64,000 bases of DNA from Formosa algae (lineage in GTDB: Bacteria > Bacteroidota > Bacteroidia > Flavobacteriales > Flavobacteriaceae): NCBI RefSeq assembly GCF_001439665.1, contig NZ_LMAK01000067.1, forward strand, positions 1 to 64,000. Direction: 5' to 3'. Position 1 is the stretch's first letter, and every line of letters begins with the position of its first letter. Below are positions 36,150 through 44,852 of the stretch, one piece after another. The position numbers and the translations under genes are program-made. The notes under the pieces are model-generated. The model had not been told where the DNA came from, searched no databases, and saw only the letters and a program-made list of their open reading frames with translations.

Positions 36150-37528
36150 GCGTTTTCTAATTCTGGTTGATATGATATAGCGTTTTTATCTGTAATTAAT
36201 AAGTTGCAAAATCCTGCAATAATTAAACTAAAGCCAGCTACTAACATGGCGTTAATAGTGTCGTCTCCAATTAAATTAGAGACAAAATTTATACCTCCTA
36301 TTGCTGCAATGATTTGCGGAATTACTATAAACATATTAAAAATTCCCATAATAACCCCCATTTTATTTGGGTCTACTGCGCTGGAAAGCATGGCATAAGG
36401 CATAGAAAGTATACTTCCCCATGCAATTCCGACAAGAATAAAGGAGTATTTTAAAAACTCTGGTGATGGAATAAAGTACATGGATAAAAATCCTAGCCCG
36501 CCTATAAAGAGCGAGAACATATGTACATATTTACGGTTAATACGTTTTTTAGAGGTGTAAAAAGCTAAAACTAAAGCAAAAGCCATAGAAGACAAACCAT
36601 ACACTCCCATGGAAGATCCCACTAAATTTGAAGATTTTTGAAACGCTGTATTTACAACATCAAAGGCTGCAGCTTGTTCTGGAATTGAAAAATCGTAAGC
36701 AGATTCTATTGGAGCTGGAGTATGATACACATGCTCGGTTAAAGCAGGATTAGCTAAACTCCACATCGTAAAAAAAGCAAACCAGCTAAAAAACTGAATC
36801 AATCCTAATTTTTTCATTGTGGTTGGCATATTACCTATGTTATTGGTAATGTCTGAGATGAAGCTACTCTTTTTAGCCTTTTCTTTTTCGAAAGCTTCCA
36901 TATCTTCTGGAGGATATTCTGAGGTGGTAAACACCGTATATAAAATACTCACTAAAAACACAACAGCTCCAATACCAAAAGCAACTTTAACAGACATAGG
37001 TACAACGCCCATTGCCGCAGCATCGCTTACACCAAGTTTAGAGACCATCCAAGGTAAATTACTAGCTACCCAAGTACCTATACCAATAATTAAAGTTTGA
37101 ACTACAAAACCATAAGACCGCTGAGAATCGGGTAATTTATCGGCTACAAGAGCACGAAAAGGTTCCATAGACACATTAATAGAGGCATCTAAAATCCATA
37201 AAAAACCAGCAGCAACCCATAATACAGGAGAATGCGGCACAATTAATAAGGCAATAGAACTTAAAATGGCACCTATAAGAAAGAAAGGCTTACGTCTTCC
37301 CCACCTCGGACTCCATGTCCGATCACTTAAATAGCCAATAATAGGTTGAATTAGTAAACCAGTTAAGGGCGCAGCAATCCATAACAATGGGATGGCTTCT
37401 TTATCTGCTCCTAATGTTTGAAATATTCGAGACATAAAGCCTCCTTGTAATGCAAATCCGAATTGTATTCCTAGGAATCCAAAACTCATGTTCCAGATTT
37501 CCCAAAAACTGAGGGCACGCTTTTTCAT
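36146..37528 (-). CDS. MFS transporter of the GPH/SLC45 type, probable maltose transporter
   Basis: 460 aa from ATG at 37528 (MKKRALSFWEIWNM), the family's usual start; the longer open frame reaching 37576 lies in the leader. It has about 12 membrane helices. The signature GYLSDRTWSPRWGRRKPF after the second helix matches sucrose/maltose transporters such as MalT/SusT-like proteins. It would bring maltose across the inner membrane by proton symport for the GH65/PgmB route. First gene of the minus arm; its leader holds two overlapping inverted repeats. Confidence 0.9.
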   Translation of the reverse strand: MKKRALSFWEIWNMSFGFLGIQFGFALQGGFMSRIFQTLGADKEAIPLLWIAAPLTGLLIQPIIGYLSDRTWSPRWGRRKPFFLIGAILSSIALLIVPHSPVLWVAAGFLWILDASINVSMEPFRALVADKLPDSQRSYGFVVQTLIIGIGTWVASNLPWMVSKLGVSDAAAMGVVPMSVKVAFGIGAVVFLVSILYTVFTTSEYPPEDMEAFEKEKAKKSSFISDITNNIGNMPTTMKKLGLIQFFSWFAFFTMWSLANPALTEHVYHTPAPIESAYDFSIPEQAAAFDVVNTAFQKSSNLVGSSMGVYGLSSMAFALVLAFYTSKKRINRKYVHMFSLFIGGLGFLSMYFIPSPEFLKYSFILVGIAWGSILSMPYAMLSSAVDPNKMGVIMGIFNMFIVIPQIIAAIGGINFVSNLIGDDTINAMLVAGFSLIIAGFCNLLITDKNAISYQPELENA

Positions 37529-37553
37529 TAATAGTATATTTAAATGAATACCA

Positions 37554-37606
37554 TTGATAAGCGATAAACTTATCAAAACTTATTAGTGAGAAGTAAAAGT
37601 TTTGAT
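37554..37606. promoter_or_regulatory. Two overlapping inverted repeats in the leader of the maltose-transporter gene
   Basis: Repeat A: TTGATAAG (37554-37561) with CTTATCAA (37569-37576), 7-nt spacer. Repeat B: ATCAAAACTT (37572-37581) with AAGTTTTGAT (37597-37606), 15-nt spacer. The shared segment ATCAA belongs to both, so the two hairpins exclude each other in RNA; as DNA they give three half-sites of ATCAAAACTT/TTATCAA type. They lie 26-78 bp before the start codon. Confidence 0.55.
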
Positions 37607-37651
37607 TAAGGTGCTAATATACAAAAGATTTTAAATTAGCTATGTTAAATT

Positions 37652-38692
37652 TTATTTCGTGGACTCTCGCTCTATTAATTCTGTTTCTATAACCACAGTA
37701 CTAACTTGCTCATCTTCAACTTCGTTTTCTAATTTTTCAATTAGTAATTCTGCCGCTACTATACCTATTTTTTTGCCATGCTGACTTACAGTGGTTAAAC
37801 TTGGCATAGCATGTCGGGATAAAACACCATCTGTAAATCCGATAACCTGAAGCTGTTCTGGAATTTGTTTTCCTAATTTTCTGGCCACTTTCATAGTTGT
37901 AATGGCATATAACTCGTTTACCGCAAACACGCCATCTATTTCAGGATTTTTATGAAATAAATCCATTATTTCTTGCTCTAAAATATCGATATAATCTTCA
38001 GACATTAACTTATCGTCTACTTTCAAAATTAAATCAGATTGACTTTCAATATCATAGTCATTTAAAGCTTCAATATACCCCTGAGTTCGTAATCGGCCAA
38101 CATTAACGTAATCTTTGGTGGTAATGATTGCAATGTGTTTACACTGATTTTCTATGAGCTTAATAACGGCTTTTTTTGCTCCTTTTAAATCGTCTACTAT
38201 AACTTTATCACAATGTATTTCATTTACAATTCTATCAAACATTACAATAGGCATACCTTGACTAATTGTTTCGTTAAAATGGTGGTAATCTTGCTGCAAC
38301 ATGGTTTCTTTAGAAATAGACAATATAAATCCGTCTATACTACCATTAGCCAACATCTCCATATTAATAACTTCTTTATCAAACGATTCGTTAGATAAGC
38401 CAATAATAACATTATACCCTTTTTTATTAGCGACTTCTTCGATACCTTTTATCACTTTCGAAAAAAAATGGTGCACAATTTCAGGGATAATAATACCAAT
38501 TGTTTTAGTTTTTCTATTCTTTAAACTTAAAGCAATATTGTTAGGCCTGTAGTGATAGAGTTTGGCAAACGCTTTAACCTTGTCTCGAGTGTCTTCACTA
38601 ATTTCCTTACTATCTCTTAAGGCTTTAGACACGGTTGCTATAGAGACATCTAATTCTCGAGCAATTTGTTTTAAGGTTACTTTCTTTTTCAT
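37652..38692 (-). CDS. LacI-family transcriptional regulator of the alpha-glucan locus
   Basis: 346 aa from ATG at 38692 (MKKKVTLKQIARELDVS), which places the helix-turn-helix at the N-terminus as in all LacI proteins; the frame is open up to 38764, but the extension has no family character. HTH (about 5-25) is followed by SIATVSKALRDSKEISEDTR, then a periplasmic-binding-protein-like sensor domain with GFIL, VMFDRI, and a C-terminal GFTDGVLSRHAMPSLTTVSQ. It lies between the transporter-pgmB arm and the susCDE arm and most likely senses maltose or an alpha-glucan oligomer. Confidence 0.92.
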   Translation of the reverse strand: MKKKVTLKQIARELDVSIATVSKALRDSKEISEDTRDKVKAFAKLYHYRPNNIALSLKNRKTKTIGIIIPEIVHHFFSKVIKGIEEVANKKGYNVIIGLSNESFDKEVINMEMLANGSIDGFILSISKETMLQQDYHHFNETISQGMPIVMFDRIVNEIHCDKVIVDDLKGAKKAVIKLIENQCKHIAIITTKDYVNVGRLRTQGYIEALNDYDIESQSDLILKVDDKLMSEDYIDILEQEIMDLFHKNPEIDGVFAVNELYAITTMKVARKLGKQIPEQLQVIGFTDGVLSRHAMPSLTTVSQHGKKIGIVAAELLIEKLENEVEDEQVSTVVIETELIERESTK

Positions 38693-38793
38693 AACTAGCA
38701 TTTTACAATTGTAAATATAGCACAATCTTGTCATATTTACATATTTTACAGTAATTACGCTCAATATGTGTTAAAATAGAAAAAGTTACTAAC

Positions 38794-38809
38794 ACGAAAA
38801 CGTTTATGT
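38794..38809. promoter_or_regulatory. Candidate LacI-type operator upstream of susC
   Basis: ACGAAAACGTTTATGT is a pseudo-palindrome centred on CG, of the form ACnnAAACGTTTnnGT, the pattern recognised by many LacI-family proteins. It lies 102 bp downstream of the lacI-type start and 115 bp upstream of susC, in the divergent promoter region. Confidence 0.6.
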
Positions 38810-38867
38810 TGAGGATTTCGCAAAACCAAAATTCCAATTAACATAAAATTTACATAATTTTAGTCTC

Positions 38868-38880
38868 GAGAAGTAAAAGT
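38868..38880. repeat. 13-mer shared with the leader of the transporter gene
   Basis: GAGAAGTAAAAGT occurs here, 44 bp before the susC start, and again at 37588-37600 before the MFS gene, between the arms of an inverted repeat. Both copies are on the plus strand although the genes point in opposite directions. It may be a shared regulator site or a coincidence in AT-rich DNA. Confidence 0.35.
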
Positions 38881-38923
38881 ATGAACAAACAAACTAATTC
38901 AGATTTAATTTAATTAATATTGT

Positions 38924-41836
38924 ATGAAAACAATTTTTAACAGTGTATTACTGGCATTGTTTTTTGTTCCAACATTAGTGTTGGCGCAAACAACCGTCAC
39001 AGGAACCGTTTCCGAAAACACTTCTAATTTACCCATACCTGGTGTAAATATTATTGTTAAAGGAACAACCTCTGGGACAGCTACAGATTTCGATGGTAAC
39101 TATGCTCTTTCTGTAAACGAGGGAGATGTTTTAGAATTCTCTTATATTGGTTATAAATCGCAAGAACTAACCTACGCAGGGCAAACCACCCTTAATGTAA
39201 AACTTTTAGAAGATACAGCCGTTTTAGACGAAGTAGTTGTAATAGGATACGGAAGTGTTAAGAAAGAAGACTTAACTGGCGCCGTAGACATGATAAACTC
39301 AGACGATTTTAATGAAGGTCCGGTTTTATCTCCCCAACAATTAATTAGCGGTAAAGTGGCCGGTGTATCGGTAACTTCTGGCGGTGGAGCTCCTGGTGAA
39401 GGACAAAACATTGTAATTAGAGGTCAAGGATCTTTATCTTTAGTAGGTACACCACTGTACGTAATTGATGGATTTCCTATTGATAACGGAAGTGTAGGCG
39501 GCTCTAGAAACCCATTAAACTTTATAAATCCTAGCGATATAGAGAGTATGGTGGTTTTAAAGGATGCTTCTGCAACTGCAATTTACGGATCACGTGCTGC
39601 AAACGGCGTTATTTTAATTACCACTAAAAAAGGAAAAGACAGTGGTTTTAAATTCAATTTAAGTAGCTCAGCAACCGTTTCAACGCCTTTTAATAAGGTA
39701 GATGTGATGTCTGCAGAACAATTTACAACGCTAATAGAACAAAACGGAACAGATGCAAACATTGCCTTATTAGGATCGGCTAACACAGATTGGCAAGACG
39801 AAATTTACAGTAATGCTTACGGATCTGACCATGCCTTTAGCGCAATTGGGAATGCATTTGGAACACCAATAAGAGCTTCAATTGGATATTCAGACCAGGA
39901 TGGTATCTTAAAAAACGACAACCTAACAAGAACAACGGGAGCTTTAAATATTAAGCCTAGTTTATTCGACGATCATTTAAAATTAGACTTAAATGCTCGT
40001 GGTATGTATACAGAAAACACATTTGCAAATACGGGAGCTATAAGTTCCGCAATCGATTTCGACCCTACACAATCTGTATATGATGCAGATTCTAAATATG
40101 GCGGATATTTCTCTTGGATTGATCCAAACACAGGAAACAAACCTAGTTTAGCACCAACAAATCCTGTGGCTTTACTTGATTTGGTTGATGATACATCAGA
40201 AGTACGCCGCTTAGTTGCCAATGCAAAAGTAGATTATAACCTACATTTCTTTGAAGATTTAACAGCAACAATTAACATTGGTATAGACAAACAAAACAGT
40301 CACGGTCGTACGGTAACTTCAGAATTAATTCCTACTCCAGACGAAACTTGGAACGGCTCACGTACCAGTTATACTCAAGAAGCTACAAACAAGTTATTTG
40401 ATGCGTATGTTACTTATGCAAAAACCATTAATGAGAAAAACGCCTTAACAGCTGTTGCGGGATATTCTTACCAATCTTTTGAATATAACAACTTCAGTTA
40501 CGATAGTGAAGATGAAGAAGATGGTGTAGATTACGAATTTATAGATAAATCTAAAAACGTCTTACTCTCTTATTTTGGACGTGTGAACTACACTTTAAAC
40601 GAAAAATACTTAATTACGGCAAGTTTAAGAGCAGATGCATCTTCTAAATTAAATCCAGACGATCGTTGGGGATATTTTCCTTCAGCGGCTTTAGCATGGA
40701 ATATTCATAAAGAATCATTCTTAGAAGATACTGCAGTAAACGAATTAAAATTGAGATTAGGTTATGGAGAAGTTGGTAACGTAAATGGCTTAGACGATTA
40801 TAAGTTTATAACCAGCTATACCGGTAGTCAATCTACAGCAAACTACCAATTTGGAGACAGTTTTTACCAAACCTACAGACCTTCGGCTTTAAACGAAGAT
40901 TTACGTTGGGAAGTAGCACAAACATTAAATATAGGGATAGATTATGCTTTATTTTCTAGACGTCTTTCTGGTTCTGTAAACGTATACTCTAAGAAAACAA
41001 AAGACTTAATTAGTGATTCTTTTGTAGATCCGTTTACCAATTTCGGAAATCAGATTGAAGCCAATATTGGAGACATGGAAAACAAAGGGATTGAATTTAA
41101 CCTGAACGTTATCCCTGTTAGAAACGATAATTTTGAATGGAGCCTAAACTACAACATTGCTTTTAACGACAATGAAATTACAAACCTTCCAGATCAACAA
41201 TACGTTGGAGGTATTAGTGGTGGTACAGGAAATACAGTACAAACACATGTAGAAGGCGAAGCACCTTACAGTTTCTTAGTATACGAACAAGTATACGATA
41301 GCTCTGGTACTCCTATTGAAGGCGCTTATGTAGATAGAAACGGAGATAACATTATTAATGATGATGATCGATATATTAACCACGATCCGTATGCAGATGT
41401 AACCATGGGTTTAAGTACAAACTTAAGTTATAAAAAATGGGATTTGGCTGTAGTAACAAGAGCAAATATTGGAAACTACGTATACAACAACGTAGCTTCC
41501 AGAGCTGGAACTTTAAACAGAGCTACAGAAAACGGAATCTTAACCAATCTACATACAGATTATTACGATACAGGATTCCAATCGTTAACAGATAATGGTT
41601 TACAAAGCGATCATTACGTACAAGATGCATCATTCTTTAAACTAGATAATATCACTTTAGGATATACGTTAACTGAAGCCATTAAAAACACCACATTCCG
41701 TTTTTACGGTTCTGTTCAAAACGTGTTAACGGTAACAGATTACGACGGTTTAGACCCAGAAGTTTATGGTGGAATAGATAACGATTTCTACCCAAGACCA
41801 AGAACATATGTTTTAGGTGTAAATATTGACTTTTAA
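38924..41836 (+). CDS. susC: SusC-family TonB-dependent outer-membrane transporter
   Basis: 970 aa. Signal peptide (about 1-21, ending LVLAQ), a carboxypeptidase-like N-terminal domain (about 23-100, VTGTVSENTSNLPIPGVNIIVKG-type opening), a TonB box-like segment (VVVIGYGSVKKEDLTGAV, about 104-121), the plug (about 120-235, IRGQGSLSLVG and AIYGSRAANGVILITTKKG) and a 22-strand barrel ending VNIDF with the terminal Phe. It imports alpha-glucan oligosaccharides across the outer membrane with SusD. First gene of the plus arm. Confidence 0.95.
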   Translation: MKTIFNSVLLALFFVPTLVLAQTTVTGTVSENTSNLPIPGVNIIVKGTTSGTATDFDGNYALSVNEGDVLEFSYIGYKSQELTYAGQTTLNVKLLEDTAVLDEVVVIGYGSVKKEDLTGAVDMINSDDFNEGPVLSPQQLISGKVAGVSVTSGGGAPGEGQNIVIRGQGSLSLVGTPLYVIDGFPIDNGSVGGSRNPLNFINPSDIESMVVLKDASATAIYGSRAANGVILITTKKGKDSGFKFNLSSSATVSTPFNKVDVMSAEQFTTLIEQNGTDANIALLGSANTDWQDEIYSNAYGSDHAFSAIGNAFGTPIRASIGYSDQDGILKNDNLTRTTGALNIKPSLFDDHLKLDLNARGMYTENTFANTGAISSAIDFDPTQSVYDADSKYGGYFSWIDPNTGNKPSLAPTNPVALLDLVDDTSEVRRLVANAKVDYNLHFFEDLTATINIGIDKQNSHGRTVTSELIPTPDETWNGSRTSYTQEATNKLFDAYVTYAKTINEKNALTAVAGYSYQSFEYNNFSYDSEDEEDGVDYEFIDKSKNVLLSYFGRVNYTLNEKYLITASLRADASSKLNPDDRWGYFPSAALAWNIHKESFLEDTAVNELKLRLGYGEVGNVNGLDDYKFITSYTGSQSTANYQFGDSFYQTYRPSALNEDLRWEVAQTLNIGIDYALFSRRLSGSVNVYSKKTKDLISDSFVDPFTNFGNQIEANIGDMENKGIEFNLNVIPVRNDNFEWSLNYNIAFNDNEITNLPDQQYVGGISGGTGNTVQTHVEGEAPYSFLVYEQVYDSSGTPIEGAYVDRNGDNIINDDDRYINHDPYADVTMGLSTNLSYKKWDLAVVTRANIGNYVYNNVASRAGTLNRATENGILTNLHTDYYDTGFQSLTDNGLQSDHYVQDASFFKLDNITLGYTLTEAIKNTTFRFYGSVQNVLTVTDYDGLDPEVYGGIDNDFYPRPRTYVLGVNIDF

Positions 41837-41847
41837 AAAAAGAATTC

Positions 41848-43461
41848 ATGAAAAATATAATAAATAAATTCACAGTTGGAATAGCCTTAGCGCTTTCAAT
41901 AGTGTCATGTCATGACGATTTGGATCAAACACCTATCGATCCAGATAGTTTTACAGAAGAAGATGTTTTTGCTAATATAGATGAAGCCAAAGGTGCTTTA
42001 GCAAAACTCTATGCAAGTTTAGCATTAACTGGACAAGAAGGTCCCGCTGGAGATGCAGATATTTCAGGAATCGATGAAGGATTCTCACAGTATACACGTA
42101 TGCTATTTAATCTTAACGAACTCACAACAGATCATGCTGTTGTAGGATGGGGAGATCCAGGATTACCAGATTTACACAACTTAAGCTGGTCTTCTGGAAA
42201 CGACTTTTCTGAAGCCATGTATTACAGATTAGGTCAAGAAGTCTCTTTTTGCAACTCTTTTATAGACAATGCAGCTGCTTTATCAGATGCTGAAGCACAA
42301 ACATATATTGCAGAAGCTCGTTTTTTACGCGCATATGCTTATTATAACTTAATAGATTTATATGCGAATGTACCTTTAACAACAGTTGTATCTACAGAAC
42401 TACCTTTACAAAGCGACAGAATAGAATTATTCAATTTTGTTGAATCAGAATTATTAGAAATTCAGGATTTGTTAGCAGAAAGTAACGAATATGGCCGTGT
42501 AGACCAAGTCGCTGCTTGGGCCCTTTTATCTCGTTTATATTTAAATGCTGAAACTTGGATTGGTGAAGATAAATATGCAGATTGTATTACATATTCTAAC
42601 AGTGTAATCAACTCTTCTTATAGCATTAACACAAATGATGTCAATGGAAATGGCTCGGCTTACGATGAGTTATTCTTAGCAGACAACAACAGTAATGGTG
42701 CTCAAAACGAATTTATATTTACAGCAAACTTTGATGGCGTACAATCTACAACCTATGGCGGAACTACATTTTTAATTCACGCAGCGATTGGAGGTAGCAT
42801 GGATCCGTTGGCATATGGTGTAAACGGTGGTTGGGCAGGCCTTAGAACGACAAAAGCTTTAGTGAGTAAATTTGCTAGTTCAATTACTGCTAGAGATAGT
42901 GACGGAGATCCAATAGCTTGGTCAGATCACCGTGCAATGTTTTATACAGACGGACAGGAATACGAAATCACAACCATATCAAACACCTTTACAGATGGCT
43001 ATGCCGTTACTAAATTTTCAAACGTAAATAGTGATGGTAGCCAGGCAAACGATACCTCTGGAGAATTTGCAGATACAGATATTCCTTTAATTAGATTGGC
43101 AGAAATTTACCTAAACTACGCAGAAGCAGCTTTAAGAGGCGGTGGAGGAGATTTAAATACAGCCGTAAGCTTAGTAAACCAATTAAGAGCTCGTGCTTAT
43201 GGTAGCGATACTGGAAATATCTCAATCTCAGATTTATCATTAAGTTTTGTGTTAAACGAACGCTCAAGAGAATTATATTGGGAAGGCTTCCGCAGAACAG
43301 ACTTAATCCGTTACGATTTATTTACAACAGACACTTATGTTTGGCCTTTTAAAGGAGGCTCTAGCGATGGTAATGGTGTAGAATCTTATAGAGATATATT
43401 CCCATTACCAACCAACGTAATCTCTATTAATTCTAACTTAGAACAAAACTCAGGATACTAA
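41848..43461 (+). CDS. susD: SusD-family starch-binding outer-membrane lipoprotein
   Basis: 537 aa. Lipoprotein signal ending LSIVSC (Cys21), then the SusD N-terminal DDLDQTPIDPDSF, TPR-like helices (AEARFLRAYAYYNLIDLYANVPL is the hallmark segment, about 151-173) and the C-terminal RSRELYWEGFRRTDLIRY and FPLPTNVISINSNLEQN. SusD proteins sit as a lid on SusC and hold oligosaccharide. It starts 11 bp after susC. Confidence 0.95.
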   Translation: MKNIINKFTVGIALALSIVSCHDDLDQTPIDPDSFTEEDVFANIDEAKGALAKLYASLALTGQEGPAGDADISGIDEGFSQYTRMLFNLNELTTDHAVVGWGDPGLPDLHNLSWSSGNDFSEAMYYRLGQEVSFCNSFIDNAAALSDAEAQTYIAEARFLRAYAYYNLIDLYANVPLTTVVSTELPLQSDRIELFNFVESELLEIQDLLAESNEYGRVDQVAAWALLSRLYLNAETWIGEDKYADCITYSNSVINSSYSINTNDVNGNGSAYDELFLADNNSNGAQNEFIFTANFDGVQSTTYGGTTFLIHAAIGGSMDPLAYGVNGGWAGLRTTKALVSKFASSITARDSDGDPIAWSDHRAMFYTDGQEYEITTISNTFTDGYAVTKFSNVNSDGSQANDTSGEFADTDIPLIRLAEIYLNYAEAALRGGGGDLNTAVSLVNQLRARAYGSDTGNISISDLSLSFVLNERSRELYWEGFRRTDLIRYDLFTTDTYVWPFKGGSSDGNGVESYRDIFPLPTNVISINSNLEQNSGY

Positions 43462-43478
43462 TATAAAAGCATTATAAT

Positions 43479-44792
43479 ATGAAAAATCTAGTTTCAAAAT
43501 TATTAAGTATAATGTTAGTAACCCTGGCATTATACAGCTGTACCACCGACGACTCGGACACGATTCTAAACGATACAGCCACAACAACACTTACAGCATC
43601 TGCCACAGATATTGTGTTACTTAAAGATAACGAAGGCAGCACAGCTTTAAATTTAAGCTGGACAGAACCAGATTACGGATACAGTGCCATACCAACATAT
43701 ATGGTATATTTTGATGTTGCAGGAAACAATTTTCAAAACGCAGTCACAAAAGATGCTGGAAGCGATTTAGAATACAGCTTACTTACAGAAGAGTTAAATA
43801 CCATTTTACAAACTCTAGAAATCGAAGCTGATATGGAGACCGCTTTAGATGTTAAAGTTGTAAGCATTGTAGGAACTTATACAGTAGCTGCGACCTCTAA
43901 TATTAGCGATATAAATGTAACGGGATATACAGATACTTTAGATTTATCTTCAGTTTGGGGTCTTGTTGGAAGCGCTACAGAAAACGGATGGGACGGACCA
44001 GATATGCCATTCTATACCACTAGTGAAGACGATATTTTTAACGCCTATGTAACTTTAACAGATGGTGAACTTAAAATTAGACAAGACAATAGTTGGGATT
44101 TAAACTATGGTGATACTGGAGCAGATGGGACTTTAGAAGAAAACGGAGACAATATCGTTGTTACCGCAGGAACATATAAAGTAACCTTTAATGCGGGTAC
44201 CTTAACTTATAAAATTGAAGCTTATACTTGGGGACTTGTTGGAGATGCTACACCTAACGGTTGGGATGGACCAGACACAGCCTTAACTTACGATCCGACA
44301 TCAGACCAATGGCGTGCAGTTGTATCACTTACAACTGGTGAAATGAAATTTAGAAAAAATAATGACTGGAGTTTCAACTACGGGGATACTGATGCAGACG
44401 GTAATTTAGATGATGGTGGTGATAATATTGCTGTTACAGCAGGAAACTATCTGGTCACATTAAACCTAAACGAATTAACGTATTCGCTTGAATCTATTGA
44501 AAACCTTTGGGGACTTGTTGGCGATGCCACTCCAAATGGATGGGATGGACCAGACACTGTTATGAATATGGATTATAGCACCGATGGTGTATGGTATTTA
44601 AACGACGTAACACTAACAGATGGTGAAATGAAGTTTAGAGCCAATAACGATTGGGGTATTAATTATGGAGATACTGGTGCCGATGGTATTTTAGACGATG
44701 GAGGAGACAACATCGCCATTACAGCGGGCACTTACGATATTGTTTTAGATTTATCAGACACCTCTAACCCAACATATACGTTAACTAAATAA
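43479..44792 (+). CDS. SusE/SusF-like starch-binding lipoprotein with three tandem modules
   Basis: 437 aa. Lipoprotein signal ending TLALYSC (Cys21), a SusE-type Ig-like domain (about 30-155, LTASATDIVLLKDNEGSTALNLSW), then three consecutive modules of about 90 residues beginning at about 160, 250 and 344. Each starts WGLVGxATxNGWDGPD and contains a GDTxADGxLxxxGDNIxVTAG motif, the acidic pattern found in SusE/SusF starch-binding domains. Repeats 2 and 3 are very close at DNA level. The protein would bind alpha-glucan on the cell surface. It follows susD by 17 bp and precedes a strong terminator. Confidence 0.88.
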   Translation: MKNLVSKLLSIMLVTLALYSCTTDDSDTILNDTATTTLTASATDIVLLKDNEGSTALNLSWTEPDYGYSAIPTYMVYFDVAGNNFQNAVTKDAGSDLEYSLLTEELNTILQTLEIEADMETALDVKVVSIVGTYTVAATSNISDINVTGYTDTLDLSSVWGLVGSATENGWDGPDMPFYTTSEDDIFNAYVTLTDGELKIRQDNSWDLNYGDTGADGTLEENGDNIVVTAGTYKVTFNAGTLTYKIEAYTWGLVGDATPNGWDGPDTALTYDPTSDQWRAVVSLTTGEMKFRKNNDWSFNYGDTDADGNLDDGGDNIAVTAGNYLVTLNLNELTYSLESIENLWGLVGDATPNGWDGPDTVMNMDYSTDGVWYLNDVTLTDGEMKFRANNDWGINYGDTGADGILDDGGDNIAITAGTYDIVLDLSDTSNPTYTLTK

Positions 44793-44798
44793 CAAATA

Positions 44799-44840
44799 AA
44801 TAAGGGCTGTGACATTACTATCACAGCCCTTATTGTTTTT
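44799..44840 (+). terminator. Strong rho-independent terminator inside the plus arm
   Basis: A perfect 14-bp stem (44799-44812 with 44821-44834) with an 8-nt loop followed by a T run (GTTTTT). It lies between the SusE-like gene and the amylase gene that begins 13 bp later, so it should reduce or condition expression of the amylase relative to susCDE. Confidence 0.92.
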
Positions 44841-44852
44841 AAAGCATTCATT

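Noticed and set aside
38693-38764. N-terminal extension of the LacI-type regulator to 38764
   Set aside because: The helix-turn-helix begins right after the Met at 38692 and LacI proteins start there; the extra residues are unlike the family.
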